Source: Lasiosphaeria ovina
Lineage: Eukaryota > Ascomycota > Sordariomycetes > Sordariales > Lasiosphaeriaceae
Assembly: GCA_033439765.1 (NCBI GenBank)
Contig: JAULSN010000002.1
Location: forward strand, 186,001-250,000
Direction of reading: 5' to 3'
Length of the DNA: 64,000 bases
Shown: positions 47,401 to 58,000 of the stretch, one piece after another
Numbering within the stretch: position 1 is the first letter of the stretch
Layout of the letters: the number at the start of each line of letters is the position of its first letter
Notes under the pieces: generated by a model
Told to the model about the DNA's origin: nothing
Database searches by the model: none
The model's input: the letters and a program-made list of their open reading frames with translations, nothing else
Made by a program: the position numbers and the translations under genes

Positions 47401-48337
47401 TGACTTGCAGTATGCTGTCGACCGATTTTGGGAACAACCTCTCAAGGTCTTGCTCGGTTGGGCTATTGCTCTCGGGCAGCCGATGCCTCGCGCTCTGGCG
47501 AAAGTCGTCGGCAATGTGCTTGACCAAGTCGTTGAGTTTGAGAACGTAGCGTTCTTCGGTGTCGACCAACTCTCCCAACTTCATGCGCAAGTCGACCTTT
47601 TGGTGCTTGTTGAAAGACTTGCTCCGGTTCAGCGAGTTTGGCCGTGACGGGGCCCGTCGGAGCTTTGTGGTCGGCACAAAAAGAGGTTCCCCGAAGAGCT
47701 TCACGAAGGGGGTATAGCCGCCATACTGTCGCAAAGTTGGGTCTAGGATGTCATCCTCATCCTCAGGCACCACTTCAAGATCGATGGACTGAAGGGGAAC
47801 GATGGACCCGGGGGGGAGAACCAGGTCAATGTCGACATTGCTGATGTGCTGGGTCTGCAGCGCATCTCCTAGAATCCGAACAACCTCGGCGGTGTTGTCG
47901 GCCTGGACGGCAGACTTGGCGAGATCTGCGGCATGCTGCTCGCCGAACAAAGTGGGGGCCGAGCCCGGTCGCCTGCCGCGCGTCGTAGGGTACTGGTTCT
48001 TCAGGTGGTTCTTCACGGCGTCGGGAAGCTCGCTGAAGTATTTGTAGAGGCCAAAGGCCAGACCCCTGCAAATCTCGTCGCCCTGGAACTCGCGGGGAAG
48101 GTGGTCGACAACGCTGTAGAACGGAGAGTTTGGGGAAATGGTGATGCGCGGGAAGGATTGGAAGCCAGCCGGGGTGTAGACGTGTATCTGGATCCGCGAG
48201 CTGTTGAGCGTGTAGTTTGCTGTCGTCGAGGGGCCGTGGAAAATCAAGACAGGCAGGTGGCCGAGCAGAGGGTCGCTGGCGTAAAAGAGAGTGAGGTGCT
48301 CGGGCGAGAGCGCCAACTCCTCCGTGACACGAACCAT
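43736..48337 (-). CDS. bud3: Bud3-type Rho guanine-nucleotide exchange factor
   Basis: A single intron-free frame of 1533 residues from ATG 48337. The N-terminus (MVRVTEELALSPEHLTLFYASDPLLGHLPV, GFQSFPRITISPNSPFYSVVDHLPREFQGDEICRGLAFGLYKYF) is the conserved Bud3-family block. A Dbl-homology domain follows at about 248-460 (KLGELVDTEERYVLKLNDLVKHI, LLIEPVQRLPRYSLFIDQIV, LRARDIITNI). The middle is a large helical region. After about residue 1090 it is disordered and Ser/Arg-rich, with a poly-Gln tract at about 1283-1299. A coiled coil at about 1370-1520 ends the protein. In Neurospora and Aspergillus, Bud3 is a Rho4 GEF needed for septum formation (family knowledge). Assignment as Bud3 rather than another RhoGEF rests on the N-terminal block and overall architecture. 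Confidence 0.8.
44450..44497 (-). repeat. Poly-Gln-coding CAG/CAA repeat
   Basis: An imperfect CAG/CAA run inside the Bud3-type gene codes for about 17 glutamines. The mixture of CAG and CAA would limit slippage. Its length probably varies between strains. Confidence 0.9.
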
Positions 48338-49597
48338 GGTCGCCTCAATCGGTCGTGATCATGGCTCTGTGTCGCAAAGCCCAGGAAATTCGGCGGTGGT
48401 CGAGTCGGGCGGCCAGGCGACCTGAGCTTCGCGGGAGTTCGGGGAGAAATAACGGCGGTAGTCTGGGTTCGAGGATCGCGCGGGACGTGAATTGGCCGCG
48501 GAGAATCTCGGAATAGATACGAAGTAAACAGACGGAACCCAGTAGGCAGGGAGCGCGTTCCGGATCGAGGCGCGAGTCGAGTCTTGCAAGGCGAGTTCTG
48601 GTGTCGGTCGGCGACGGCAACGGGATCGGGAGGGTACGTATTTTCGGTCGGTTCCTGCAGGTCGAGGGGCACTGCGGCAGTAGCGCTCTGCAAGTGTCCG
48701 CGTCGTCAAAACAAACCAATGCAGCTTCGCGACACAACAAAGCGCAAAAGCACCGATTGCGATTGCGGCACCAGGCAAAGCAAAAAAAAAAAACGGTCGG
48801 GCCGCAAAGATTGTACAAGAAGCGAAAATGCGAGTGGTCGGCAAGCCAAGACCCGAATTGTCGACGCAGCGCAAAGATGCAACCAACAGCAACCAAGCTT
48901 GCTCGGTGGAGGTCGGAGGGGTTGGGTTGCTGGGCTGTTAGGTACTGTACCGGGATCGAGCTGCGATTTGAGGCTGACAACACAGCCTGGCGCAAACTAA
49001 CGCGTCCAGGGCGCGTTGGAGCTCGGACCGGGCGATCCACTTTGTGTAAACAACCCTGAACCCCGCCACGTGCCCGCCATGAGTCGCGCTGTTGACGCAC
49101 GGATGCCATGACGTCCACTCCATCCATTTTCCAGCTTAATTAACGTACTTCCGTCCTCGATATCGAACATCGGACAGCCCACGCCATCAATGGGTGGCAG
49201 GAAATAGACAAACGCTAGGGTCGGTCGGAAGATTTCTGCTAGTATTTATGCTTCCTAATTGAGTGAGGATATAGTGTACGGCAGCTAGAAAAGGAACTAG
49301 AAAACAAAAGGGGCTCGTATTATCTTGTTGCCTGTCTTGCTTGTGTACTCGTGCCGGCCGATTGAGTTTGACACCACGGCACGGCGTGAGTCTTCTCGGT
49401 GTACGTGTCATCGGGTAGTAAATCCATGGTTGTGCCTAACCTTGACGCCTCCGGGCCGTTCAAAGTTCGGGTGTGTGGAGCGGAGCGGCCGGCTTGTGAT
49501 GCGCCAGTTGTAGGCAGTCAGCCGGATCCGAGAACCTTTCGAGTTGGACTTGTGCTTCGTGCTCCCGCCGGGTATTGGCTTTTTTTCGTGACCAACT
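48338..49597. other. Upstream region of the Bud3-type gene
   Basis: No gene seen. Several 130-260 codon frames on the minus strand (such as 48345-49127) have no domain features and stop where a 5' UTR would be expected; a 12-base A homopolymer lies at about 48783-48794. Probably promoter and long 5' leader. Confidence 0.55.
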
Positions 49598-49763
49598 TTA
49601 ATCTATATATCGCATCTTGTTGCCTGTGACGACGGAAGCTGTTGACTCTCTCGACCAAGGGTGTATCTTGTAAGTTAAGCACGACCCGACAATGTTCTGG
49701 ATCTTGAAATCCGTACACTTGTCGCTGTAACCGAAGGTTCCTGCCGGCTCCCTGCAATTGCAA
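49598..49763 (-). repeat. TBP-core-like fragment, minus-strand copy
   Basis: On the minus strand this reads KCTDFKIQNIVGSCLTYK. The TATA-binding protein core has AKFTDFKIQNIVGSC at the start of its second repeat, so the match covers about 13 of 15 residues, including the Cys after VGS that the 53.6-kb copies lack. Beyond this the similarity to TBP ends. No start codon or intact ORF frames it, so it is a gene fragment. See findings. Confidence 0.75.
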
Positions 49764-50104
49764 CAGTCTAGATTTCCCGGGTCTTGCAGTCTCCTATAAT
49801 CTCCGTCTCCTCGCCGAAAGACCACCATCGAATCTCTTTGCATTGTAGATTGCAGCTGCCAGCACCGGAACAGAACCTTGCCGAGCGTGTGGCAATTCTC
49901 ACTGCCCAGTTGACTGCCCGTGTCGTCGTAGCCATTGTCCTCGTCCTCAGAGAGGTTGGCATTATTAGTTGTCTTTAGGGTTGGCCGATATCGTATCTTC
50001 CCTCAAAGCCTATTTCTGCCATATCAACCACCCAGTCAACGACTGCGTACCGAGGACTAGGCGGCAGCGGCGGGAGGGGAGGGGAGGCGCGGCCCGTCGT
50101 TGCT
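49764..50104. other. Intergenic stretch
   Basis: Follows the TBP-like fragment; no coding signal or repeat I can name. Confidence 0.5.
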
Positions 50105-50190
50105 GGCCATTATTTTTGACTCGCTGGCCATTGCTGAAGATCACCTTTGATTCGCCGGCTATTGCTGACGATCACTTTCGATTAGCCGGT
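50105..50190. repeat. ~32-bp imperfect tandem repeat (GGCCATTGCTGA...)
   Basis: Three degenerate units begin at 50105, 50125 and 50157. The last two share TATTGCTGACGATCACTTT-type sequence with a few base changes. Farther on, short CTGTTAAC/GTTGACTGCC pieces repeat at 50350-50450. Confidence 0.75.
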
Positions 50191-53100
50191 AAATCCAGCG
50201 GCCTTGCCACCGCTTGCACACCCCATTTTTGCAGGCAGTTGCCCGGCCAGGCCGCAATTGAATCAACATAGGGGTTCCCCAGTTCATGCCTTTCCCACGA
50301 GAAATGGGCTCAATGGTTTCCTGCTAACAACAGGACTGACGACAACGTTGTTAGCCGCCCTGTTAACCCCCTTGCCTTCCTGCGAGTTAGCTAGTTAGTT
50401 AACAAGCTTGTTGACTGCCCTGTTAACTACGTAGTTGACAGCCGCATCAGCCGCCTAATTTGTGTTGTTACATAGAAACCAACCTGAAGTTTCTAGGGGC
50501 AGGTGATGTTTTATGTTTTTCTCCTTTTTTTTGTTTTTTTGTTTGTTTTTGTTTTGTCGGTCCGACACAAATCGACTCGGTCATCGCCTCTCGCGAATGG
50601 GCAGACGGTAAGCAACGTCGCCATCAAGCCCGCGCCTCCGATGGTGGAGAGGATCTCGTCGGGAGAGATTCTGTTTGTAAATCATGTTAGTCAACGTTCC
50701 ATCCCTGTAATACTATCCAGCCCCGCACTCGCGTAGTTGGGCCATTCATACCTTCCAGTTATGCCCGCGGTATGATCTACCAGGCACGCCAAGGGCGTCC
50801 CGAAAATCGCCGGTACACGTTCTCATCTCGCTAGGCGGCAGGGTCTATATCTACATCAATGACACTCAACATGCTTGCGTCGTTAACTCTAAAGGGCAAA
50901 AATCCCCACTCGTCTACCGCCGCCTGATTGAAATAAGGAGCTATGGCCCGGCCCTCGGCCTCTCTTCGAGGCTAACGACAATCAGAAGCCTTTGGAGTGA
51001 TGGCAGGCTTCTAATCAAGTCTACCATGTCTTGAACCTCCAAGTCGTCGGCTATCCAGCCCTAAGGACCGTTGCAGACAAGAAGCGCGAGGTATCCCACC
51101 TCGTTTGGGATAGGATCTCACGGAGGAAGCAGAGCATCTGGGTAGCTTACAGTATGGGAAACCTGGCGTCAAAGTGACTATATCGTGCACTGGATCGGTT
51201 AGCATAGGGAATAAGGTTGGTAATTGAAAGCGTGTTTCTGTGGACTAGAGTGTATAGTGGAGGGAAGGATGTTGAGGAGGGGGGGCACATATTCTTACGC
51301 GTGAATAGATGTAGGCTACTGAAGACGACCCATTCGTCGTTGCGATATCTGGTGAGAAGATGGTGTTGTGCTCTGGGGACCGCGGGGCGCGGATCGAGAA
51401 GAAGGAGGAAGATGGTTGCAGCGGAACACACAAGTCGAGAAGATCGGCGACGGGTCGCGAGAGGAACCAGCGAGCAAAATGAAAAGGGTAGAAGCTGGAA
51501 TCTAGGGGTCAGTGTGCACGCAGTAGCACAGGCCGAGACAAGAAGTATAGGAACACAAAAGCAGGAAAGGGAAAGTAGGTAAGGTAGGCGGGCAGGTGGT
51601 TGTAGTGTTTACGGTTGAGGAGGGGAAAGAATAAACAGGTGTGGAATTTTGGGCGGGCGGCAGCAAGGAGCGTCTACCCTGGTCTCTGAGCAGCCGTGGC
51701 CGGATTTGGGGGCATCTGGGTTGAGTATGTTGGCCTAGTTACCTTACCTTACCTTCTCGCACTTGCCATGGCCCGTTTGGACTTTGGATGGAAGCGACCT
51801 TAGGCCTCGCAGCCATCGGGCCGCTGCCGGCTTGGAATTCATATCCTTTCCTTCTCTCGTTTCTTGCCCCCTCGACGCGTTCAGGTTGTTAATCCCATCC
51901 ACGCACCATTCTGCGTCAAAGAACAAGGCCAGCCTTTCGCGGCGCCGAACTCGAGGTATGTCGGTGGTATTTCTTCCTTTCAATTCCCTTCCCTGCCCAC
52001 CATTCCCTGATCATCCTCCCCCGCCAAAACCCCTTCTTCTGTCTTGTGCTCTCTTGGAGCAGACATTTCCCCTCTCCGCAGTAGCCCGATCTTTCAAAGT
52101 ACATTGTCCGATATAGCTGCGAGGCCGTGCGATTCGAGCAGTTATTATGAATCGCCGGAAACCACCTTTGACCCAGAGATGGTCCAAACCTTACGAGGTA
52201 GAAGCACTGCGTGGAGCAACAGGGATGTTCTGATACTAGAGTAGGACGCTTCATGGGTGCGAATCAGAAGCACCAAGTGCCCGCCCACGCCTTGCCAAAG
52301 TTTCGAAAGGAGACGTCCGACGACTATATACCACCTATCCCCGAAATATATCACTGTCGAGCGGCCTCGGGCTCGGTGGCCGCCGCCCGCCGAAGAAACG
52401 GTATGGGTGCGTTCGCGATGGTTTTTGGGAGTTTTGCAACTCTAAGACCGTCCCCGGGCTCGTTCGCCAACGGAGATCGTGCCGCGGCTTTTCGAGTCCT
52501 CGGTGTGACCGAGTTGGATAAAACTTTGTGCTTGGGGGTCGCTGCCGGGCCTCCCGCGAATACGCAGACAAAACACCCACGATCGTACCAGCGTTGATAC
52601 AATAGCGGCTGTGGATTTCTCGGAACTCATATAATCCAACACCCAAGAAGAAGTACCAGAGGCGCCTCTTTGTTCCGGCACCTTCCGCTGCCAACCAACG
52701 ATTTGACAGGCGTCGATACGAGCATCTCCGCACCTGCTATGGTTGTTGCTAGCCTTCATATTCCCTCTTGGCCGTGGCGAGGCTTTCAAACTATGCGGAA
52801 TCCACAGGCCAGTTTTTCTCTTCACTAAAATCTATGACCGCCACACCGGATGCCACACCACATATCAGAAAGACCTACCTAAATCGGGTATGGTTCAGGG
52901 TAGGGCCCGCACAGGCGACTGTAATTAAACTACCTGTTCCACAGGGTCAACAGAGGTCCCCGGACCGGCCCTCTCTTCTTCCTTACATCAATCAATACAT
53001 CACGGTTGAAGGCGCATTTTGGCCTCATTTTGGCTACATTCTGGAATACGTTGTTTCTGAGACCACAGGCCCTTTCTTACTCGGCATCGATCCTTCCACA

Positions 53101-53525
53101 AAGGCACAACCGTCACACAAGTCACCTGCCGTGGTTGCGATTCTGCTCTCAATCAGACAAGAGCCACGCTCGCCTCTCCTTAATGCAAAAAGTTCGCAGC
53201 TTCGAGCTGGTCCCAACAAAAACTTCTCCATATTGACGCTGCGGAGAGCAGCAAACCCTTACCGCTCTGTGGGGGTCTTCTGAACATCAAGAGGAGGCTG
53301 TCACGGGCTGCCGACACACCAACAGACAAAACAGACGCCTGTTGCCCGACAGCTTGGGGCAACAGCAGCTATATAGTCGCAATCATCACCACAGAAACCA
53401 GGCCCTCGCAGCGGCCCTCAAGAAGTTTTTTGGCCGCTGCGGTGCGCTTGCATATCAGACCAAAAGATCCGTTGTTGAAAGTTTTAACTTATTTTTGGCT
53501 CCCGGGCTAGGCCGTCTGTCCCTGA
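50191..53525. other. Long stretch without a recognised gene
   Basis: 3.3 kb. No intact domain-bearing ORF. The best frame (52768-53283, 171 codons) begins at a non-ATG codon and has no family marks. T-homopolymers occur at about 50524-50560, and TTACC repeats (ttaccttaccttacc) near 51739. It probably consists of old, decayed repeats. Confidence 0.5.
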
Positions 53526-54059
53526 GATGGAGGCTGGCTTGGGTTTGGACTTGGGGCGAACCGTAGTGCCAGAGGTGGGCACGCCAAGTTTACAGACTTC
53601 AAGATCCAGAACATCGTTGGTTCGGGAGGTGCCGTGGACGGCAAAGCCGAGTTTACGGATTTCAAGATTCAGGACTGTGGCACGAATGTGGCGATGTCAG
53701 GCCATACCACAGGCCATGTACCGACTCTTAACCTAGACTCTCATCGCCCTGCCCTGGGTGCCCACCGAGGACCCAGTCTTCGGGCCATCGAAAGTCTATA
53801 TAAACCCGTCTTTAGGATAGAAGACAGACATCTTCTATCTTCTTCATCTTCCCGCACGAACATTGTCGGGGCGGGAGGTGCCCTGGACGGGCACGCCAAG
53901 TTTACCGACTTCAAGATTCAGAACACTGTCGGGTCGGGAGGTGGCGCGGGCGGCAAGGCGAAGTTTACGGACTTCAAGATTCAGAACATTTCTGGGTCTG
54001 GACTCCAGCGAGAAGAGGAGCAGACATCAAGATCCAGAATATTGCTGGGCCGAGACTGA
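53526..54059 (+). repeat. TBP-core-like motif array, frame A (63-bp unit)
   Basis: A frame open from 53526 to the stop at 54057-54059 carries AKFTDFKIQNIVGSGG-type motifs at 53583, 53646, 53895 and 53958, all in the same frame. The two pairs have exactly 63-bp spacing, and the pairs lie 312 bp apart. A fifth partial unit (NIVGAGGALDGH) precedes copy three. Units are linked by Gly-rich stretches such as GGAVDGK and GGGAGGK. The motif matches the start of the second repeat of TATA-binding protein. No ATG precedes the first copy; the first in-frame ATG is at 53694, so a 121-residue product with two copies is conceivable. A TATATAAA box sits at 53798. Transcription is unknown. Most likely a captured, amplified gene fragment rather than a working gene. 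Confidence 0.8.
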
Positions 54060-54135
54060 AGCGGCAGGAAGAGGAGGAGGATCAGAGCCGAGCCGAGTTT
54101 ACCGACTTCAAGATCCAGAACATCGTTGGATCGAG
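54023..54135 (+). repeat. TBP-core-like motif array, frame B
   Basis: In another frame, DIKIQNIAG (54023) and AEFTDFKIQNIVGSSGQ (54092) follow frame A with an acidic KRQEEEEDQSRAEF linker between them. The frame change means that a small insertion or deletion separates the two parts. The last copy is the best preserved at the C-terminal edge. Confidence 0.75.
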
Positions 54136-54310
54136 CGGCCAGGCCACATACAGAAGCGGCATCCGGCGGCGGCTTCATTCGGCGGAGAGAGCCACCGCCC
54201 TGAGCGTACGTCAGTGGCGAACACTGCTTTCCCTCTTCCTGCCTTTGTGTTCCTATCCTTCTTGGCCTGTGCTGCTGCGTGCAACCAACAGACCTCCTAG
54301 GCCCTACTAG
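54136..54310. other. Spacer in the fragment mosaic
   Basis: Between the TBP-like array and the zinc-knuckle-like fragments. No feature recognised. Confidence 0.5.
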
Positions 54311-54325
54311 TTTACCGTTGAGATT

Positions 54326-54375
54326 CGGAGCTGGCATCGGGTTTGGAGGTTACCAGAGCCAGAAGACTTGTGTCG
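54326..54375 (+). repeat. Zinc-knuckle-protein-like fragment, copy 1
   Basis: Reads GAGIGFGGYQSQKTCVA. The Gly-rich stretch followed by KTC recalls the lead-in to the first CCHC knuckle of CNBP/Gis2-type proteins (KTCYSCGG...). Family match by memory only; copies 2 and 3 share the DNA. Confidence 0.6.
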
Positions 54376-54521
54376 CCCTAAAATTGACCCTAGTGTGCAA
54401 AATGAGCCATTCTCTTTCCTACCTTCTGTTTACTTCCTTAGCTTACGCCCGAGTGCCCTCAAACTTTCTCACAACCGGAGATCCGCTCAGTCTACGGCAT
54501 TCTAGTTGCCCTGAAGGCCCG

Positions 54522-54651
54522 GCCGGGATACGGATTTCCGTAGGGATATTCAGAGGTCTTATTGGCTATATAAAGACGCTTTTTACCTGTATTTTAGACC
54601 GATCTAATCAGACAATTCAATGCTCAGTCAATCCAGGTCACGTGCAACAAC
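54522..54651. repeat. Dispersed repeat, copy B (intact TATA box)
   Basis: Partner of the copy at 28232-28361. This copy has GGCTATATAAAGACG, and 30-60 bp later AATTCAATGCTCAGTCAATC and CACGTGCA, a plausible promoter layout. It lies inside the ORF of zinc-knuckle-like copy 1, 150 bp after it. Confidence 0.85.
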
Positions 54652-54652
54652 T

Positions 54653-54699
54653 TGCTATTCGAGACGTCCGCCGGCGGCCTAACGACACGTAGGAGAGGT
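54653..54699. repeat. 47-bp duplicated segment, copy 1
   Basis: GCTATTCGAGACGTCCGCCG and the following sequence up to AGGAGAGGTG recur at 54889-54935 with five base differences. At 54889 it directly follows a zinc-knuckle-like fragment; here it directly follows the dispersed repeat. Confidence 0.85.
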
Positions 54700-54844
54700 G
54701 GGGACTGCACTGTCTAGCCTCGGCGATGTGGACGAGGAAGGAAAGGACAGTGTCCTAGGTGACCGAATATATGGAAGCCTGGTTGGCTTGTGCTTAGGGA
54801 CAACGGGTGCCCCGCACAACATGTATTCTAGTTGATGGCGAACG

Positions 54845-54935
54845 GCGCTGGTGCCGGTTTTGGAGGATACCAGAGCCAGAAGACCTGCTACTCGAGGCGT
54901 CCGCCGGCGGCCTCACAACACGTGGGAGAGGTGAA
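54845..54935 (+). repeat. Zinc-knuckle-protein-like fragment, copy 2, plus duplicated segment
   Basis: Reads NGAGAGFGGYQSQKTCYSR, followed at 54889 by the second copy of the 47-bp segment. The Cys after KT is followed by YS as in CCHC knuckle proteins, then the similarity ends. Confidence 0.65.
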
Positions 54936-55012
54936 GTGCGCGAGAAGGACATATGCAGGAAATTCGTGGTGGATTGCTTGAGGAATCCAAGCTATCTGCC
55001 CGCAGGCGGGAA

Positions 55013-55052
55013 ATGTATGGTGGGGGGTATCCGAGCCAGAAGACCTGCTACT
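55013..55052 (+). repeat. Zinc-knuckle-protein-like fragment, copy 3
   Basis: Reads GGYPSQKTCY and then stops (TGA). The DNA shares CGAGCCAGAAGACCTGCTACT with copy 2 almost exactly, so it was copied recently. Confidence 0.65.
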
Positions 55053-58000
55053 GAAGCTGGTCCTCCTAGTTAATCATACACGGAAGTTTATTTGCGAGCT
55101 TGCTTGCGGGAAAGCGTCACTGTTTCTGAAAGTGTATTTTGTTATTCCGTGTGATTATTACCGTAGTCCTAGCAAAGGCAGTGCTGAAGAAACCCGATGA
55201 TATCTCTATATTTGAAACATGTAGAACGAGGGAGTGCAGTGACTATATTGATTTCATTGCAAATATTTTCCCAACGGACATGTCTCCAACCCGACAGCCA
55301 GGAAACTTTGGGTTGGAGCTAATGTTACACAACCGTTGTGCTAGACTGCGGACAATTTCCTATCTCTAATTAATCAGGAGCTTGTATCACGTCAAGAAAC
55401 CTTGACTATTTCAATACCTAAACAGCTCCTCTGTCTAGGTAGGTATTGTACAAATTTTAGTTCCTCGGTTCCACGTCTCTGACCCTCTGCCGGGAAATCA
55501 CCTGGCATCTCAATACACTAGACATCTGATCCGCTGTCGCTGACATCGATACAAATTTCTGTCTAATGTAGCCGGTCTCGAAGTTGGGCGAGGGAGGAAG
55601 CGCCTGGTAGCTTGGAGTCACCAAAAGACTTGTTCCAAACCAGAGCGCCACGGAACATGCTTTTGGGTAAGCACCTGGGGTCTGCCGAACCTTGAAACTT
55701 CCGAGCTTCTTTGTTCTCCCCCCAGCCTCGTTCTTCAACCAACAACGTCTTTGTCCCCGCCATGTAGTAAGCCGTGATAGAGTCTCAAGTCTTGCGAAGC
55801 CACCGTTTGCAACAAGTTCATTGGTCCCAGGACCTGGAGACACAGGCTGCTGGCATCAACTCTCTTGGGTTCGTTTCCTTGCCTCTTCAATGGGCATCCC
55901 ATGGCTGTCAGCCTCTTTGCTTGTTCCATAAGACCTTCGGCTAGGTTTGGGCAGGTTTCTCGTCCGTGGGCTCAGTCTCAACGTCCTTCCGTGGCTCGAC
56001 GGGGATTCTTCGACCGCCGTTTCTCTCGAGGCTTGACACGTTGCTCTTGCATGAAGGGTAATCGCAAGACAAGGCCTTGTGGGGCCATTGATAATCAAAT
56101 TTCGCTCTCTGTGCCGTATCCTGTTTGGAAGGGGGCTTGTATAGATGTTTCGGCCCCTTCGGGCGACCCGACTGCAAGTGACTCGAGTTTCGATGTTGGC
56201 GGGAGACGATGTCAAACTCGTGGATTGATTGTAGAGGACGATAGATGCTAGCTTCTTGCTAAATCTTCAAAACCCTCTTCTCTTTGCTTCTTTTAGCCGG
56301 GATACTTGAGGGAGACGTAGAGGGCGGAAGGTTGGAAGTCGCAAGATTCATATCTCGCCGAGTCAGCCATCGCGGTTCGAGAGAGGAGGCAGCTAGCCTA
56401 GCTGAAGCTGCGGGTGTCTCTTGACTGAATTAGACCAGGTCTTATCGAGGTATGCAAGGCAGAAGGGTATGTTGATTTCCGTGTTCGGGGCTGTGCTTGG
56501 AGGCGGCTCTTCAGACGGATGGCCCGCCTATAGCGTGCGCCGTGCAGGTTACTTGCTGTCGGTACTGATACATGAACAGTACCGTTGCTTAGCGAGCTAC
56601 CTGGGGTTCTTTCACACTGTACCGTACTTGGCTGTATTGACGGGAGCTGGAATTTCCCAAGTTGTCCCTCCTTGCCTTAGGCCCGAGTGGGTCGTGCGCC
56701 TTCCTCGACTCTTCACCCAATTTGCTACCCTAGAAACTTGCCTGCTTTGATTTCATAGGCAACGCTCCTCGAAAAGACTTTTGACTGGTACAAGGATCAA
56801 ACACCCCTGCCCGCTCTCCAATTGATTTCGGTATCTGATAGACTGACCAACCGTCTAGAGACAGGAACTGCTTTGTTTTCAAAGTCTCCATCTTCGCCGC
56901 CTCGCAGCAACTATCCCCACCCTGTCATCTATTCGATTGACCGAACACGACGAAACCGCCCGTCTCCCGGATAGTCCACAGATAGTCCAATATGGCTCGG
57001 GGATCTTTGGCAAGCCAAGACAAATCCTCTGGCGCAGCTACACTAGTTGACTAGATCTAATCTCTCGCCGTAGACCGTTTGCCGAGACCGCGCACCGACT
57101 TCATCTACGAAAGCTAGAGTGCTGTTTGCAATAGGACGTCCTTCTGTTTGTGTTTACCTCCAGGAGCAGGAAAGCAACAGCACGCATGCCCGACTGCTGG
57201 CGGCCCTGGCAAACAGCGGAGAGGCTTTGGATCCTGGGGCGCGACGCTGCTCGAGAACAATTTCGTTTTCGGCCCTGGGGAGAGCCAGCGGCCTTCGAGG
57301 GCACAAGAGGCGCGCATTATATGATTATTCAGTGTGGAGGATGAATCACGTCGCACTACATTTCCTGCCGTGGCACAACAGCAAGGATCCCGGTCGGCCT
57401 GTCTAGCGGCCGCGGATCAGACCGGCGATTTGTTGGCGACGCAGTTGAATTCCCGAGCCTATACTGATGCGGCACGGCCTTGGGTGGGGGGTCGGGGGTC
57501 CATGGCGGAGACTGACTTCTAAATTAGTTACAACTTACCGCAGCCACACGCCTTGGCTGTTGTCGATCCCGTCCCATTTCAGATCCAATCCATGTCAGCC
57601 AATACCAACACTAGTTCTGTTTCAGTTCTAGGCGGATCATGCCGGCGCTAGAAAGTCCAACGGGCGCCGTGGCGCCATGGCGCTGTTGGTCGTTGGTCGT
57701 TGGACCGGGTTGTAGGGGGTTTATGTTTTCTTTTGTTCCCCGCACCCTGGCCAGTATCCACGGAGTCGGCGCAGCGAAGTCTGTTGTCTGTCGCACTCGG
57801 ACCCCGGATCGCATTCGGATTCTCTTCGGCTTTCTCCTTTGAACTGCCCAAGCGGCTGCTATGGGGCTTGCCTTCTGTGACCAGCCTGGCAAGGGTGCGG
57901 ACAAGAGAAAAGGACAAGTTTAATCCCGGGCCAGGCCTAGATTATGGTAGTATTTAAAATCAGGAATTTTACTTGTGAGCTCGTCTCGGCACAGCACTCC

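Noticed and set aside
48345..49127. 260-codon minus-strand ORF just upstream of the Bud3-type gene
   Set aside because: Lies where the 5' leader should be, no domain features, and starts upstream of the true Bud3 ATG in a different frame.
52768..53283. 171-codon plus-strand ORF
   Set aside because: Starts at a non-ATG codon and shows no family features; could be decayed sequence but not callable.
55457..55843. 128-codon minus-strand ORF
   Set aside because: No motifs, no conserved pattern; overlapping frames on the other strand are as long.
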